Source: Streptomyces diacarni (GTDB taxonomy: Bacteria; Actinomycetota; Actinomycetes; Streptomycetales; Streptomycetaceae). Taken from it: DNA of 64,000 bases. Of this stretch, positions 46,055 to 54,742 are shown in pieces. A program made the position numbers and the translations under genes. Location: contig NZ_QOIN01000042.1 in the NCBI RefSeq assembly GCF_003323715.1, positions 1 to 64,000 of the forward strand. The letters run 5' to 3'. Positions within the stretch are counted from its first letter, which is position 1, and each line of letters opens with the position of its first letter. The notes below the pieces were generated by a model. That model did no database searches. It saw only the letters and a program-made list of their open reading frames with translations, and was not told the DNA's origin.

Positions 46055-47212
46055 TCAGGAGCTCTCGATCGACTCCAGCTCCACCTCTCCCCTGCCCACT
46101 TCGCGGGCGTCGGCGTCGATGGAGCGCCGCAGCGCCGCGTGCAGCCGCGACGGGGTGAGGACGCCGACGAACCTGTCACCGTCCAGGACGGCGATCCAGC
46201 CCGCGTCGTGCTGGAGCATCGTGCTGAACGCCTGTTTGAGAGAGGAGCCGAGCGGCAGCCACGCCTCCATGCGGCGCGCGTGGTGGGCCACCGTGCCCTC
46301 CTGGGCCTCCACCACACCGGCCGAGACCCAGCCGTGCAGCTCGTCGGCGTCGTCGAGCACGACGGCCCAGCGGGCGCCCGCGGCGGCCATCCGCCGCGCC
46401 GCCTTGTCCAGGCGGTCGCTGAGGTGGACGGTCGGCGGCTCCTCCAGGTCACCGGGCTCGATGGGGGTGACGGACAGCCGCTTGAGACCGCGGTCGGCGC
46501 CGACGAAATCGGCCACGTACGGCGAGGCGGGGGCGCCCAGCACCGTGGCGGGCCGGTCGAACTGTTCGATCCGGCCCTCCCCGTAGACGGCGATGCGGTC
46601 ACCGAGCCGCACGGCCTCCTCGATGTCGTGCGTCACGAACAGCACCGTCTTGTGCAGTCGCGACTGGAGGCGCAGGAACTCGGTCTGCAGATGCTCGCGC
46701 ACCACCGGGTCCACGGCGCCGAACGGCTCGTCCATCAGCAGCACCGGCGGATCGGCCGCCAGCGCCCGCGCGACGCCCACCCGCTGCCGCTGCCCGCCGC
46801 TGAGCTGGTCGGGGTAGCGGTCGCCGAAGACGGCCGGGTCCAGACCCACCAGGTCTAGCAGCTCGCGGGCGCGTTCACGCCGGCGCGCCTTCGGCCAGCC
46901 CAGCAGGTGGGGGACGGTGGCCGTGTTGTCCAGCACCGTGCGGTGCGGGAAGAGACCCGTCTGCTGGATGACGTAGCCCATCCGGCGGCGCAGCTCGACC
47001 GGCTCGACTCCGGCGATGTCCTCGCCGGCGACCAGGATGCGGCCCTGCGTCGGCTCGATCAGCCGGTTGACCATCTTCATGGTCGTGGTCTTGCCGCAGC
47101 CCGAGGGCCCGACGAGCGTGACCAGCTCGCCCTCGGCGACCTCGAGGGACAGCCCCTCGACGGCGACCGTCCCGTCGGGATAGCGCTTGGTCACGTTCTC
47201 GAAGCGAATCAT
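46055..47212 (-). CDS. betaine/choline-type ABC importer ATPase with CBS domains
   Basis: A 385-residue OpuCA/ProV-type ATPase. Walker A VGPSGCGKTTTMKMVN is near residue 36, the Q loop YVIQQTGLFPH near 85, signature LSGGQRQRVGVARAL near 138 and Walker B LLMDEPFGAVDP near 158. A C-terminal pair of CBS domains (about 240-370) may sense ionic strength or nucleotides. ATG 47212 is preferred because AAGAGG lies six bases upstream; ATG 47218 is also in frame. It is divergent from the permease and binding-protein genes of the same system. Confidence 0.94.
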   Translation of the reverse strand: MIRFENVTKRYPDGTVAVEGLSLEVAEGELVTLVGPSGCGKTTTMKMVNRLIEPTQGRILVAGEDIAGVEPVELRRRMGYVIQQTGLFPHRTVLDNTATVPHLLGWPKARRRERARELLDLVGLDPAVFGDRYPDQLSGGQRQRVGVARALAADPPVLLMDEPFGAVDPVVREHLQTEFLRLQSRLHKTVLFVTHDIEEAVRLGDRIAVYGEGRIEQFDRPATVLGAPASPYVADFVGADRGLKRLSVTPIEPGDLEEPPTVHLSDRLDKAARRMAAAGARWAVVLDDADELHGWVSAGVVEAQEGTVAHHARRMEAWLPLGSSLKQAFSTMLQHDAGWIAVLDGDRFVGVLTPSRLHAALRRSIDADAREVGRGEVELESIESS

Positions 47213-47304
47213 GGTCATCCTCTTATCCCCGTCGGACCCGGACCTCTCCTGTGGTACCGAACACCGAAACACGGCACCCCGGCTACCTCTCAATCTCTCA
47301 ATCC

Positions 47305-47336
47305 TTCAATCCTCCGCGCCTTCAATCCTCCGCGCC
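47305..47336. repeat. exact 16-bp tandem duplication in the importer intergenic region
   Basis: TTCAATCCTCCGCGCC occurs twice head to tail (47305-47320, 47321-47336), preceded by repeated CTCTCAAT units. The array lies between the divergent ATPase and permease genes, where osmotic control would act. Confidence 0.9.
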
Positions 47337-47448
47337 GTGGATGAACACCGCGTTGCGGGGGTACGGCACTGCGGACCGATTGTCAGTCTGTCGGGATAGG
47401 GTCGGCCGACATCACGGTGGGACCGCACGGCACGGGGAGGTGACCGGC

Positions 47449-48243
47449 GTGAGCAGCACGACGACGGGCGGCCCGGAGGGCTGTCTGGCACAGAACGACT
47501 GGCTGTGCGGGGAATACCTGCGCACCCGGCAGAGCGAACTGCTCGACGCCACGGTCGAGCACATCTGGATCACCGCGGCCTCCGTCGGCATCGCCCTGCT
47601 GCTGGCGCTGCCACTGGCCGTCGCGGCCCGCCGCTGGCGCGCGGCCCGCGGCCCCGCCCTCGGTGTGACGACGGTGCTCTACACCATCCCGTCGCTGGCG
47701 ATGTTCGCGCTGCTGCTGCCCGTCTTCGGACTCTCGGCAGCCGTGGTGGTCACCGGCCTGGTGCTGTACTCGCTCACCGTCCTGGTGCGCAACATCCTCG
47801 CGGGCCTGGACGCCGTCCCGGCCGAGGCCAGAGAGGCCGCCCGCGGCATGGGGTACGGGCCCGGCAGGCTGCTGTTCGAGGTCGAGCTGCCCCTGGCGCT
47901 GCCGGCGCTGCTGGCGGGGGTGCGCATCGCGACCGTCACGGCGGTGTCGCTGACCACCATCGGCGCCATCGTCGGCTACGGCGGCCTGGGCAACCTCATC
48001 TACGACGGCATGGAGAGCTACTTCAAGTCGCAGGTACTGACCGCCTCCGCCATCTGCGTCCTCCTCGCCATCGCCGCCGACGTGCTGCTCCTGTGGCTCG
48101 GGCGGGCGCTGACCCCCTGGACGCGGAAGCGCACCCGGCGCGGAGGGCCGGGCAGCGGCCGGACGGGGGCAACACCGTCGAAGACGGCCGCACCGGCCCC
48201 GTCCGAGACCACCGGCACGGACCTCGTCGGAAAGGCGGGCTGA
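47449..48243 (+). CDS. betaine-type ABC importer permease 1
   Basis: A 264-residue membrane subunit of the OpuC class. About five to six helices; the binding-protein-dependent transport motif EAREAARGMGYGPGRLLFEV is near residues 126-145 and IGAIVGYGGLGNLIYDGM near 172. The N-terminal Cys-containing segment CLAQNDWLCGEYL precedes helix 1. The start is a GTG with a GGGGAGGTGA site. Low-complexity C terminus. It is followed six bases later by the second permease. Confidence 0.92.
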   Translation: MSSTTTGGPEGCLAQNDWLCGEYLRTRQSELLDATVEHIWITAASVGIALLLALPLAVAARRWRAARGPALGVTTVLYTIPSLAMFALLLPVFGLSAAVVVTGLVLYSLTVLVRNILAGLDAVPAEAREAARGMGYGPGRLLFEVELPLALPALLAGVRIATVTAVSLTTIGAIVGYGGLGNLIYDGMESYFKSQVLTASAICVLLAIAADVLLLWLGRALTPWTRKRTRRGGPGSGRTGATPSKTAAPAPSETTGTDLVGKAG

Positions 48244-48249
48244 ACCGCC

Positions 48250-49041
48250 ATGGGCATCGTCACCGACGTGTGGACGTGGCTGACCACGGAATCCCACTGG
48301 ACGGAGAACGGCGGGGTGCTCCAGCGCCTCACCGAACACGCCTACCTGACAGGCGTCTGCCTGCTGCTCTCCTGCGCGATCGCCCTGCCGCTGGCGCTGT
48401 GGCTCGGCCACGTCGGGCGCGGCGGCGCGCTCGCGGTCAACCTGTCCAACGCGGGCCGGGCGATCCCCACCTTCGCCGTGCTCGTCCTCCTGTCGATGGG
48501 CCCGCTGGGCCGGCACGGCGACTGGGCGACGATCGTGGCGCTGGTGCTGTTCGCCCTGCCTCCGCTGCTGACGAACGCCTACACGGGCGTACGCGAGGCC
48601 GACCGCGAGGTCGTCGAAGCCGCGCGCGGCATGGGCATGACGGGATGGCAGCTGCTGCGCCAGGTCGAACTCCCCCTCGCCCTGCCCCTGGTCATGACCG
48701 GAATCCAGACGGCCGCCGTCCAACTCGTCGCCACCGCCACACTCGCCGCACTCCCCGGCGGCGGCGGCCTCGGACGGCTGATCACCGCCGGGTTCGGCAA
48801 CTACGACACCGCGCAGGTGGTCGCCGGAGCACTGCTGGTGGCCGTCCTGGCACTGCTGGTGGAGCGCGCGCTGGCACTCGTCGAGCGGCTGCTGGACCCG
48901 ATGCGGCGCAGCCCCGGGCCCCGCCCCGCCGCCGCGGGGACCGGCGAAGGCGACGGCGCCGACGGGACGGGCGGCAGCGGCGGCCCGGACAGCACCGGCC
49001 GGACCGCCAAGACCCCGGCCCCCTCGCGCTCCGCGGCCTGA
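48250..49041 (+). CDS. betaine-type ABC importer permease 2
   Basis: A 263-residue partner permease. Helices occupy residues 30-215; VREADREVVEAARGMGMTGW is the coupling loop and PGGGGLGRLITAGFGNYD a family motif. A Gly/Ala-rich cytoplasmic tail of about 40 residues ends the protein. It has the same orientation as the upstream permease, with a six-base gap, so they are co-translated. Confidence 0.92.
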   Translation: MGIVTDVWTWLTTESHWTENGGVLQRLTEHAYLTGVCLLLSCAIALPLALWLGHVGRGGALAVNLSNAGRAIPTFAVLVLLSMGPLGRHGDWATIVALVLFALPPLLTNAYTGVREADREVVEAARGMGMTGWQLLRQVELPLALPLVMTGIQTAAVQLVATATLAALPGGGGLGRLITAGFGNYDTAQVVAGALLVAVLALLVERALALVERLLDPMRRSPGPRPAAAGTGEGDGADGTGGSGGPDSTGRTAKTPAPSRSAA

Positions 49042-49094
49042 CGCCCGCCGCCCACGCCCGAAAGACCACCACAGACATCCGGACGAATGGACGC

Positions 49095-50096
49095 ATGATG
49101 GCCTCCACCCCGACCACCCCACACGCGCCGCGCCCCACCACCCGGCGCGCCCCCGCGCGCCGCCGCGCCCTCGCCGCGGGCGGCGCCGTCGCCGCACTGA
49201 CCCTCTCGCTCGCCGCCTGCGGCGGCAACGACCTGGAGAAGGAAGGCGGCAGCGGCGGAGGCGGCAAGGGCAGCCTCGTCATCGGCTCCGCGGGATTCAC
49301 CGAATCGGAGATCCTCGCCGAGCTGTACTCCGGCGTCCTGTCCGAAGCCGGCTACAAGACGAGCGTCAAGAAGGTCAAGAACCGCGAGCTGTACGCGCCC
49401 GAACTCGAAAAGGGCCGCATCGACGTCGTACCGGAGTACGCCGCGACGATGGCCGAGTTCCTCAACGCGAAGAAGAACGGCCCCAAGGCGGACCCCGTCG
49501 CCTCGCCGAACGCCGACAAGACCGTCGAGGCCCTGCGGAAGCTGGCCGAACCGCGCGGCCTGAAAGTCCTGGACGCGGGCAAGGCGGTGGACCAGAACGC
49601 GTTCGCCGTCTCCGCCGACTACGCCAAGAAGCACAAGCTCAAAACCCTCAGCGACCTGGGCGCGTCCAAGGAGAGCGTCACCGTCGCGGCGGGCGACGAG
49701 TGCGAGACCCGCCCCTTCTGCCAGCCGGGGCTGGAGAAGACCTACGGCATCGACGTCAAGGGCATCGACCCCAAGGGCGTGGGCACCAGCCAGTCCAAGC
49801 AGGCCGTCAAGGACGGCAAGGACCAGCTCGTCCTGACCACCACCACGGACGCCACCCTCGACCAGTTCGACCTGGTCATCCTCCAGGACGACAAGAAACT
49901 CCAGAACGCCGACAACGTCCTGCCCGTCGTCAACGCCGACGACGCGGGCGACAAGAAGGTCGCGAGCGCCCTCGACGAACTCACCCGCACCCTGACCACC
50001 AAGGACCTGACCGACCTCAACCGCCAGGTCGACCAGGAACGCAAGAAGGCCAAGGACGTCGCCGAGGACTACCTCGCGGAGAAGAACCTGGCATAA
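49095..50096 (+). CDS. betaine-type substrate-binding lipoprotein
   Basis: A 333-residue OpuAC-family binding protein. The N-terminal signal has twin arginines (RRAPARRRAL) and a lipobox LAAC (Cys about residue 42), then a Gly/Ser linker and the two-lobed binding domain, with VIGSAGFTESEILAELYSGV and DVVPEYAATMAEFL typical of glycine-betaine/choline binding proteins. Double ATG start; the ribosome-binding site is weak. It completes the importer with the two permeases upstream. Confidence 0.92.
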   Translation: MMASTPTTPHAPRPTTRRAPARRRALAAGGAVAALTLSLAACGGNDLEKEGGSGGGGKGSLVIGSAGFTESEILAELYSGVLSEAGYKTSVKKVKNRELYAPELEKGRIDVVPEYAATMAEFLNAKKNGPKADPVASPNADKTVEALRKLAEPRGLKVLDAGKAVDQNAFAVSADYAKKHKLKTLSDLGASKESVTVAAGDECETRPFCQPGLEKTYGIDVKGIDPKGVGTSQSKQAVKDGKDQLVLTTTTDATLDQFDLVILQDDKKLQNADNVLPVVNADDAGDKKVASALDELTRTLTTKDLTDLNRQVDQERKKAKDVAEDYLAEKNLA

Positions 50097-50106
50097 GCAC
50101 ACCCCC

Positions 50107-50132
50107 GCGGCGACCTCGGCCGGTGTCGCCGC
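50107..50132 (+). terminator. importer operon terminator
   Basis: An 8-bp stem (GCGGCGAC with its complement) with a 10-base loop lies 11 bases after the lipoprotein stop. Confidence 0.55.
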
Positions 50133-50147
50133 ACGAGCCCCACACGG

Positions 50148-50153
50148 TAAATT
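50148..50153 (+). promoter_or_regulatory. -10 element of the coiled-coil membrane protein gene
   Basis: TAAATT lies exactly seven bases before the ATG at 50161; there is no ribosome-binding site. This places the transcription start at the initiation codon. Confidence 0.55.
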
Positions 50154-50160
50154 CCCAGCC

Positions 50161-51423
50161 ATGCCTCGTGGACGTCATCGCCATTCCCCGCCGCTGCACC
50201 GCCTGCTCCCCCCGGCGGCGGTAGCGGTGGCCGCGCTGGCCTGCGCCGGCGGTACCTGGCTGGTGGGCGAACCGGGCGTCGGCGACCTGGACACCGTCGT
50301 CCTGCGCGCCCTCGCCACCGCCGCGGCCGCCGCGGCCGTCACCGGCTCAGTGCTGCTCCGCCGGTGGGACCGGGCCGCGGGCAGACAGGTCGGCGACCTC
50401 AAGGCGCGGATGGCCAGCACGGCGTGGCGGGCCGAGGAGAAACAGGCCGAGCTGGAAGGCGAAGCCGAGGAGCTGCGCGAGGTCCGCTCCAAGCTGGTCG
50501 GCAAGCTGCGCGGGAAGCGCGCCGAGCTGACCAGGCTCCGCTCCGAACACGCCGACCTGCTCCGCCGCTACGCCCACGCCGAGACCCGGCGCGCCAGCGC
50601 GCTGGAAGGCCGGCGGCTGCTGGAGCTGGAGTCCGGCGCCCCCGCCGGAGGCAGCAGAGCGCTGACCATGGACGCCACCGACCACCGCCGCCTCTCCGGC
50701 GCCCCCACCCCGCTGACCTACCTGCGGGCCGACGAGGCGCTGACCGCCCTGGCCAGGAACGTGGTGCGGCAGCGTGCCGCCGGGGCCCGGCGGCACGCGG
50801 ACGGGGAGGACCTCCCCGAGCCCTCCGCGCCGGCGGCCGGCGCCGCCCGCGACCGCGCCGGAGGCGCGACCCCGGAGACCGACTCCACGGACGCGGACCG
50901 CGCCACGGATGCGAGCGCCGCTCCCGGCGTGAGCACCGAGCCCGGCACGGGTGCAGCGCCGCGGCGCGCGGGGGCCGCACCGGACGCGGATGCCGCGACG
51001 CGTGCGGGCGCGGGCGCCGCACCAGGAACCGACACCGCTCCGGGCGCGAGCGGCGCAGCACATACGGGCGCCGCACCGCGTGCGGGCGCTGTTGTGGACG
51101 CGGGGGCGGACGCGGGGGCGGACGCGGGGGCGGACGCGGACGCGGGGTCTGGGCGTGGGGTGGGGTGGAGTTCGGGTCCTGGGCCCCTGCCGCCCGCTCG
51201 TGTCGTGCCCGGCGACGACGCCGGCGGGAGCGCGGGGTCCGGGGCTGTCGCGGCCGCCCCCGCAGGGCCCGGCGCACCGGCGTCTCCCGTACCGCCGCGG
51301 GCGGAGCCCGCGCGCAGGAGGGATCCCGACGAGGGGGGCGCCGAGCCGGACGGGCGGGAGGGTGACACCGGCGGGTTCGACTTCTTCGGCCGCGACATGC
51401 GCGGGAGCGGCTCGCGTTCCTGA
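50161..51423 (+). CDS. membrane protein with coiled coil and low-complexity tail
   Basis: A 420-residue protein of unknown function. Two membrane helices (about residues 15-37 and 45-67) are followed by a charged coiled coil (about 75-145, EEKQAELEGEAEELREVRSK) and about 200 residues of Ala/Gly/Asp/Pro-rich sequence with a DAGA repeat. The C-terminal motif GGFDFFGRDMRG is distinct and could be a binding motif. Probable leaderless start. Confidence 0.8.
   Translation: MPRGRHRHSPPLHRLLPPAAVAVAALACAGGTWLVGEPGVGDLDTVVLRALATAAAAAAVTGSVLLRRWDRAAGRQVGDLKARMASTAWRAEEKQAELEGEAEELREVRSKLVGKLRGKRAELTRLRSEHADLLRRYAHAETRRASALEGRRLLELESGAPAGGSRALTMDATDHRRLSGAPTPLTYLRADEALTALARNVVRQRAAGARRHADGEDLPEPSAPAAGAARDRAGGATPETDSTDADRATDASAAPGVSTEPGTGAAPRRAGAAPDADAATRAGAGAAPGTDTAPGASGAAHTGAAPRAGAVVDAGADAGADAGADADAGSGRGVGWSSGPGPLPPARVVPGDDAGGSAGSGAVAAAPAGPGAPASPVPPRAEPARRRDPDEGGAEPDGREGDTGGFDFFGRDMRGSGSRS
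51097..51147 (+). repeat. 12-bp coding tandem repeat
   Basis: Three exact copies of GACGCGGGGGCG plus two partial ones encode DAGADAGADAGADADAG in the low-complexity tail of the membrane protein. Confidence 0.9.
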
Positions 51424-51470
51424 GCCGGTCGGTGGCGTGCGGCCGCGGCGTGCTGCCGGTGGCCGCGCGG

Positions 51471-52628
51471 CTACTTGTCGATGTCGCCGACGACGAAGAA
51501 GAAGGACCCCAGGATGGCGACCATGTCCGCGACCAGCGTGCCGGGCAGCAGTTCGGTCAGTGCCTGGATGTTGTTGAACGAGGCGGAGCGCAGCTTGAGC
51601 CGGTAGGGCGTCTTCTCGCCCTTGGAGACGAGGTAGTAGCCGTTGAGCCCGAGCGGGTTCTCCGTCCAGGCGTAGGTGGCGCCTTCGGGGGCCTTGAGGA
51701 CCTTGGGCAGCCGCTGGTTGACGGGCCCGGGCGGCAGTTCGGCGAGCCGGTCGAGGCAGGCGTCGGCCAGGTCGAGGGAGTTGTGCACCTGGTCGAGGAG
51801 CACCTCGAACCTGGCCAGGCAGTCACCGGCTTGGCGGGTGACGACTCTGAGGGTGTCCGCCAGTTCGCCGTAGGCGAGGTACGGCTCGTCGCGCCGCAGG
51901 TCGAAGTCGACGCCGGACGCGCGGGCGAGGGGGCCGCTGACGCCGTACGCGTGTACCAGTTGGGGGCTGAGCACGCCGATCCCGCGGGTGCGGCCGCGGA
52001 AGATCTCGTTGCCGAGGACCAGGTCGTCGAAGGTGCCCATGCGGGAGCGGACGGCGCCCACCGCGTGCCGTGCGCGGTCCCGCCAGCCGGCCGGGAGGTC
52101 GTCCTTGAGTCCGCCGACGCGGTTGAACATGTAGTGCATCCGGCCGCCGGAGACCTCCTCCATGACGTTCTGGAGCTCCTCGCGCTCCCGGAACGCGTGG
52201 AAGACCGGGGTGATCCCGCCGAGTTCCAGCGGGTAGGAGCCGAGGAACATCAGGTGGTTGAGCACCCGGTTCAGCTCGGCCAGCAGGGTGCGGGTCCACA
52301 CCGCGCGCTCGGGCACCTCCATGCCGAGCATCCGTTCGACGGCGAGGACGACGCCCAGCTCGTTGGAGAACGCCGAGAGCCAGTCGTGGCGGTTGGCCAG
52401 CACGATGATCTGGCGGTAGTCGCGCGCCTCGAAGAGCTTCTCCGCTCCCCTGTGCATGTAGCCGACCACCGGCTCGGCCCGCTCGATCCGCTCCCCGTCC
52501 AGGACCAGCCGCAGCCGCAGGACGCCGTGCGTGGAGGGGTGCTGCGGACCGATGTTGAGCACCATGTCGGTGCTCTCGGCCGCCCCGCCGATACCGACGG
52601 TCGTCTCCGTCTGAGTCATGAGGCTCAT
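51471..52628 (-). CDS. orphan NADH-quinone oxidoreductase subunit D-like protein
   Basis: A 385-residue homologue of NuoD, the 49-kDa quinone-pocket subunit of complex [21 protein letters not shown] (residues 24-43), [21 protein letters not shown], the [20 protein letters not shown] stretch and the C-terminal [13 protein letters not shown] are typical. No other nuo gene is near; the full operon must be elsewhere if present. Start at ATG 52628 behind GACAGG; ATG 52619 is possible. It may be a second, specialised subunit or an NADH-independent relative. Confidence 0.9.
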   Translation of the reverse strand: MSLMTQTETTVGIGGAAESTDMVLNIGPQHPSTHGVLRLRLVLDGERIERAEPVVGYMHRGAEKLFEARDYRQIIVLANRHDWLSAFSNELGVVLAVERMLGMEVPERAVWTRTLLAELNRVLNHLMFLGSYPLELGGITPVFHAFREREELQNVMEEVSGGRMHYMFNRVGGLKDDLPAGWRDRARHAVGAVRSRMGTFDDLVLGNEIFRGRTRGIGVLSPQLVHAYGVSGPLARASGVDFDLRRDEPYLAYGELADTLRVVTRQAGDCLARFEVLLDQVHNSLDLADACLDRLAELPPGPVNQRLPKVLKAPEGATYAWTENPLGLNGYYLVSKGEKTPYRLKLRSASFNNIQALTELLPGTLVADMVAILGSFFFVVGDIDK

Positions 52629-52689
52629 CCTGTCAGCTTCCTCCTCACGGTGGACACGGCGTCCGGGCGACCGCTCGTACGCTGAGCAG

Positions 52690-53232
52690 ATGACCGACCC
52701 CACCTCCGTTCCGTCCGCCGAGACGGCATCAGGACAGGCAGCACCCAGCGGGGCGGCGCCCGGCGAGACCGCGTCCGAGTGGCGCGGCGTCGAGCGGGCG
52801 TTGCTGCCGCTGCGCAGGCTCGTGCTGCTGTCCTGGCTGCTGCCGCTCGCCGTCGCGGCCGGGGTGGTGCTCGCCCTGACGCTCGGCGCGGTGTGGGCGT
52901 CGTGCGCGCTGCTGCCGCTCGCGGTGGCGGCCTGGGGGTGGGGCGCGCTGCGCCGCAACTGGCGCTCGTGGCGGTACGCGGAGCGCGCCGACGACCTGCT
53001 CATCTCGCACGGCGTGCTGTGGCGGGAGACGACGGTGGTGCCCTATGGGCGGATGCAGCTCGTCGAGGTGACGTCAGGACCGCTGGAGCGCCGCTACGGG
53101 CTCTCCCGGCTCCAGCTGCACACCGCCGCGGCGACGACGGACGCCACCATTCCCGGGTTGGCCCCGGCGGAGGCCGCACGGCTGCGCGACCGGCTCACGG
53201 AGCTGGGCGAGGCCCGTTCGGCGGGGCTGTGA
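52690..53232 (+). CDS. PH-domain membrane protein (YdbS-like)
   Basis: A 180-residue protein with two adjacent membrane helices (about residues 43-85) followed by a bacterial PH (bPH2/DUF304) domain, [20 protein letters not shown] to [15 protein letters not shown]. It pairs with the longer homologue that overlaps it by four bases. The ATG lies six bases after TACGCT. In Bacillus the pair YdbS/YdbT is linked to membrane stress and bacteriocin resistance; the role here is inferred. Confidence 0.88.
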   Translation: MTDPTSVPSAETASGQAAPSGAAPGETASEWRGVERALLPLRRLVLLSWLLPLAVAAGVVLALTLGAVWASCALLPLAVAAWGWGALRRNWRSWRYAERADDLLISHGVLWRETTVVPYGRMQLVEVTSGPLERRYGLSRLQLHTAAATTDATIPGLAPAEAARLRDRLTELGEARSAGL

Positions 53233-54674
53233 CGGGCCCGGCCGGGCCGCGCGGGCCCGAGCAGCGGGGCGACGGCGCCACACCGAAGTCCCAGGGCGAC
53301 GGCCGCAAGCCCGAGCCGCGGTGGCTGCCGCGGCGCCCGGAGGGGAGGCCGCTGCATCCCGTCACGCCCTGGCGGCGGGCCTGGGCGCCGCTCGCCGCGC
53401 TGCTGGCGTTCGTGGCGCACGACGCGGAGCAGGCCCGCGAGTGGTCCACGCACCTGACGGTCGGCTGGGCGACCCTCGGCCTGCTGGTGCTGCTGCCGGC
53501 GGCCGCCGCGTACGGCTTCCTGACGTGGTGGTGCACCAGCTACCTGGTCACGGACACCGAGCTGCGCATCCACACAGGACTGCTCTTCCGCCGTACCGCG
53601 CACATCCGGCTCGACCGCGTGCAGGCCGTCGACGTCGCCCGGCCGCTGCCGGCCCGGGTGGCGGGGGTGGCCAAGCTGAAGCTGGACGTCGTGGGCACCG
53701 ACTCCAAGGACGAGCTGGCGTTTCTCGGCGAGCGGGAGGCGGTCGCGCTGCGCGCCGAGCTGCTGGCCCGCGCGGCCGGGATCGCGCCCGAGGTGGCAGC
53801 CGAGGCGGGCGAGGCGCCCTCCCGCGAGCTGCTGCGCGTGCCGCTGCGCACGCTGGTGCTGAGCGTGGCGCTGCTGGGCGCCGGGTGGGGGACGCTGCTC
53901 GCGCTGCTCGTCGCGCCGCCGCTGGTCTATCTGGCCTCCGACAGCGTGTGGCCCGCGCTGGCGACGGCGTTTCCGCTGGCCGGCGGGGTGTGGGCCAGCG
54001 GCGCCGGGCGGGTGATCCGCGAGTTCGACTGGACCGTCGCCGAGTCGCCCGACGGCCTCCGCCTCGACTCCGGGCTGCTGGACCGCCGGCACGCGACCGT
54101 GCCGCCCGGCCGGGTCCAGGCCGTCCACCTCGTCGAACCGCTGCTGTGGCGGCGGCGCGGCTGGACGCGGGTCGAGCTGGCGGTCGCGGGCGCGGGCAAT
54201 CCCGTCAAGGACGACAGCGGCGGCCTGCTCCTTCCCGTCGCCCCGTGGCCGCAGGCCGCCGCGGTCCTCGCCCGGGTGCTGCCCGGTGTCGACCTGGACG
54301 CCGCCACCGCCGCGATCACGCCCGTGCCCCGGCGGGCCCGCTGGTGCGCCCCGGTGGTGCGGCGCGGCTACGGGTGCGGGGTGACCGGCGAGGTGTTCGT
54401 CACCCGGCAGGGCCTCCTCAAGCGCCGCACGACCCTCGTGCCGCACGCCAAGGTGCAGAGCGTCCGCCTCGAACAGGGTCCCTGGCAGCGCCGGCAGCGG
54501 GTCGCGGACGTCTCGCTGGACCACGGTGCGGGCGGCGCCACCCGCGCCGGACTGCGCGACGTCGAGGAGGCCCACGCCCTGCTGGGCGCCCAGGCGGAGC
54601 GCTCCCGCACCGGCCGCCGTACGGCCGCCCCGGAGCGCTGGCTGACCGCACAGGTCCCGCCACCGGGCGAGTGA
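53229..54674 (+). CDS. PH-domain membrane protein (YdbT-like)
   Basis: A 481-residue protein with repeated bPH2 domains: one after the first helix pair (TDTELRIHTGLLFRRTAHIR), a second after the central helices (LRLDSGLLDRRHATVPPGRV) and a third near the C terminus (VFVTRQGLLKRRTTLVPHAK). The GTG start overlaps the stop of the shorter partner (GTGA). Likely forms a membrane complex with it. Confidence 0.88.
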   Translation: MTGPAGPRGPEQRGDGATPKSQGDGRKPEPRWLPRRPEGRPLHPVTPWRRAWAPLAALLAFVAHDAEQAREWSTHLTVGWATLGLLVLLPAAAAYGFLTWWCTSYLVTDTELRIHTGLLFRRTAHIRLDRVQAVDVARPLPARVAGVAKLKLDVVGTDSKDELAFLGEREAVALRAELLARAAGIAPEVAAEAGEAPSRELLRVPLRTLVLSVALLGAGWGTLLALLVAPPLVYLASDSVWPALATAFPLAGGVWASGAGRVIREFDWTVAESPDGLRLDSGLLDRRHATVPPGRVQAVHLVEPLLWRRRGWTRVELAVAGAGNPVKDDSGGLLLPVAPWPQAAAVLARVLPGVDLDAATAAITPVPRRARWCAPVVRRGYGCGVTGEVFVTRQGLLKRRTTLVPHAKVQSVRLEQGPWQRRQRVADVSLDHGAGGATRAGLRDVEEAHALLGAQAERSRTGRRTAAPERWLTAQVPPPGE

Positions 54675-54742
54675 CCGGCCTCCCGGCGCCTCCGCGCGGG
54701 CCTGGGGCCGCCGGGTGTCCTGCGGACGCCTACCCTGGGCAC

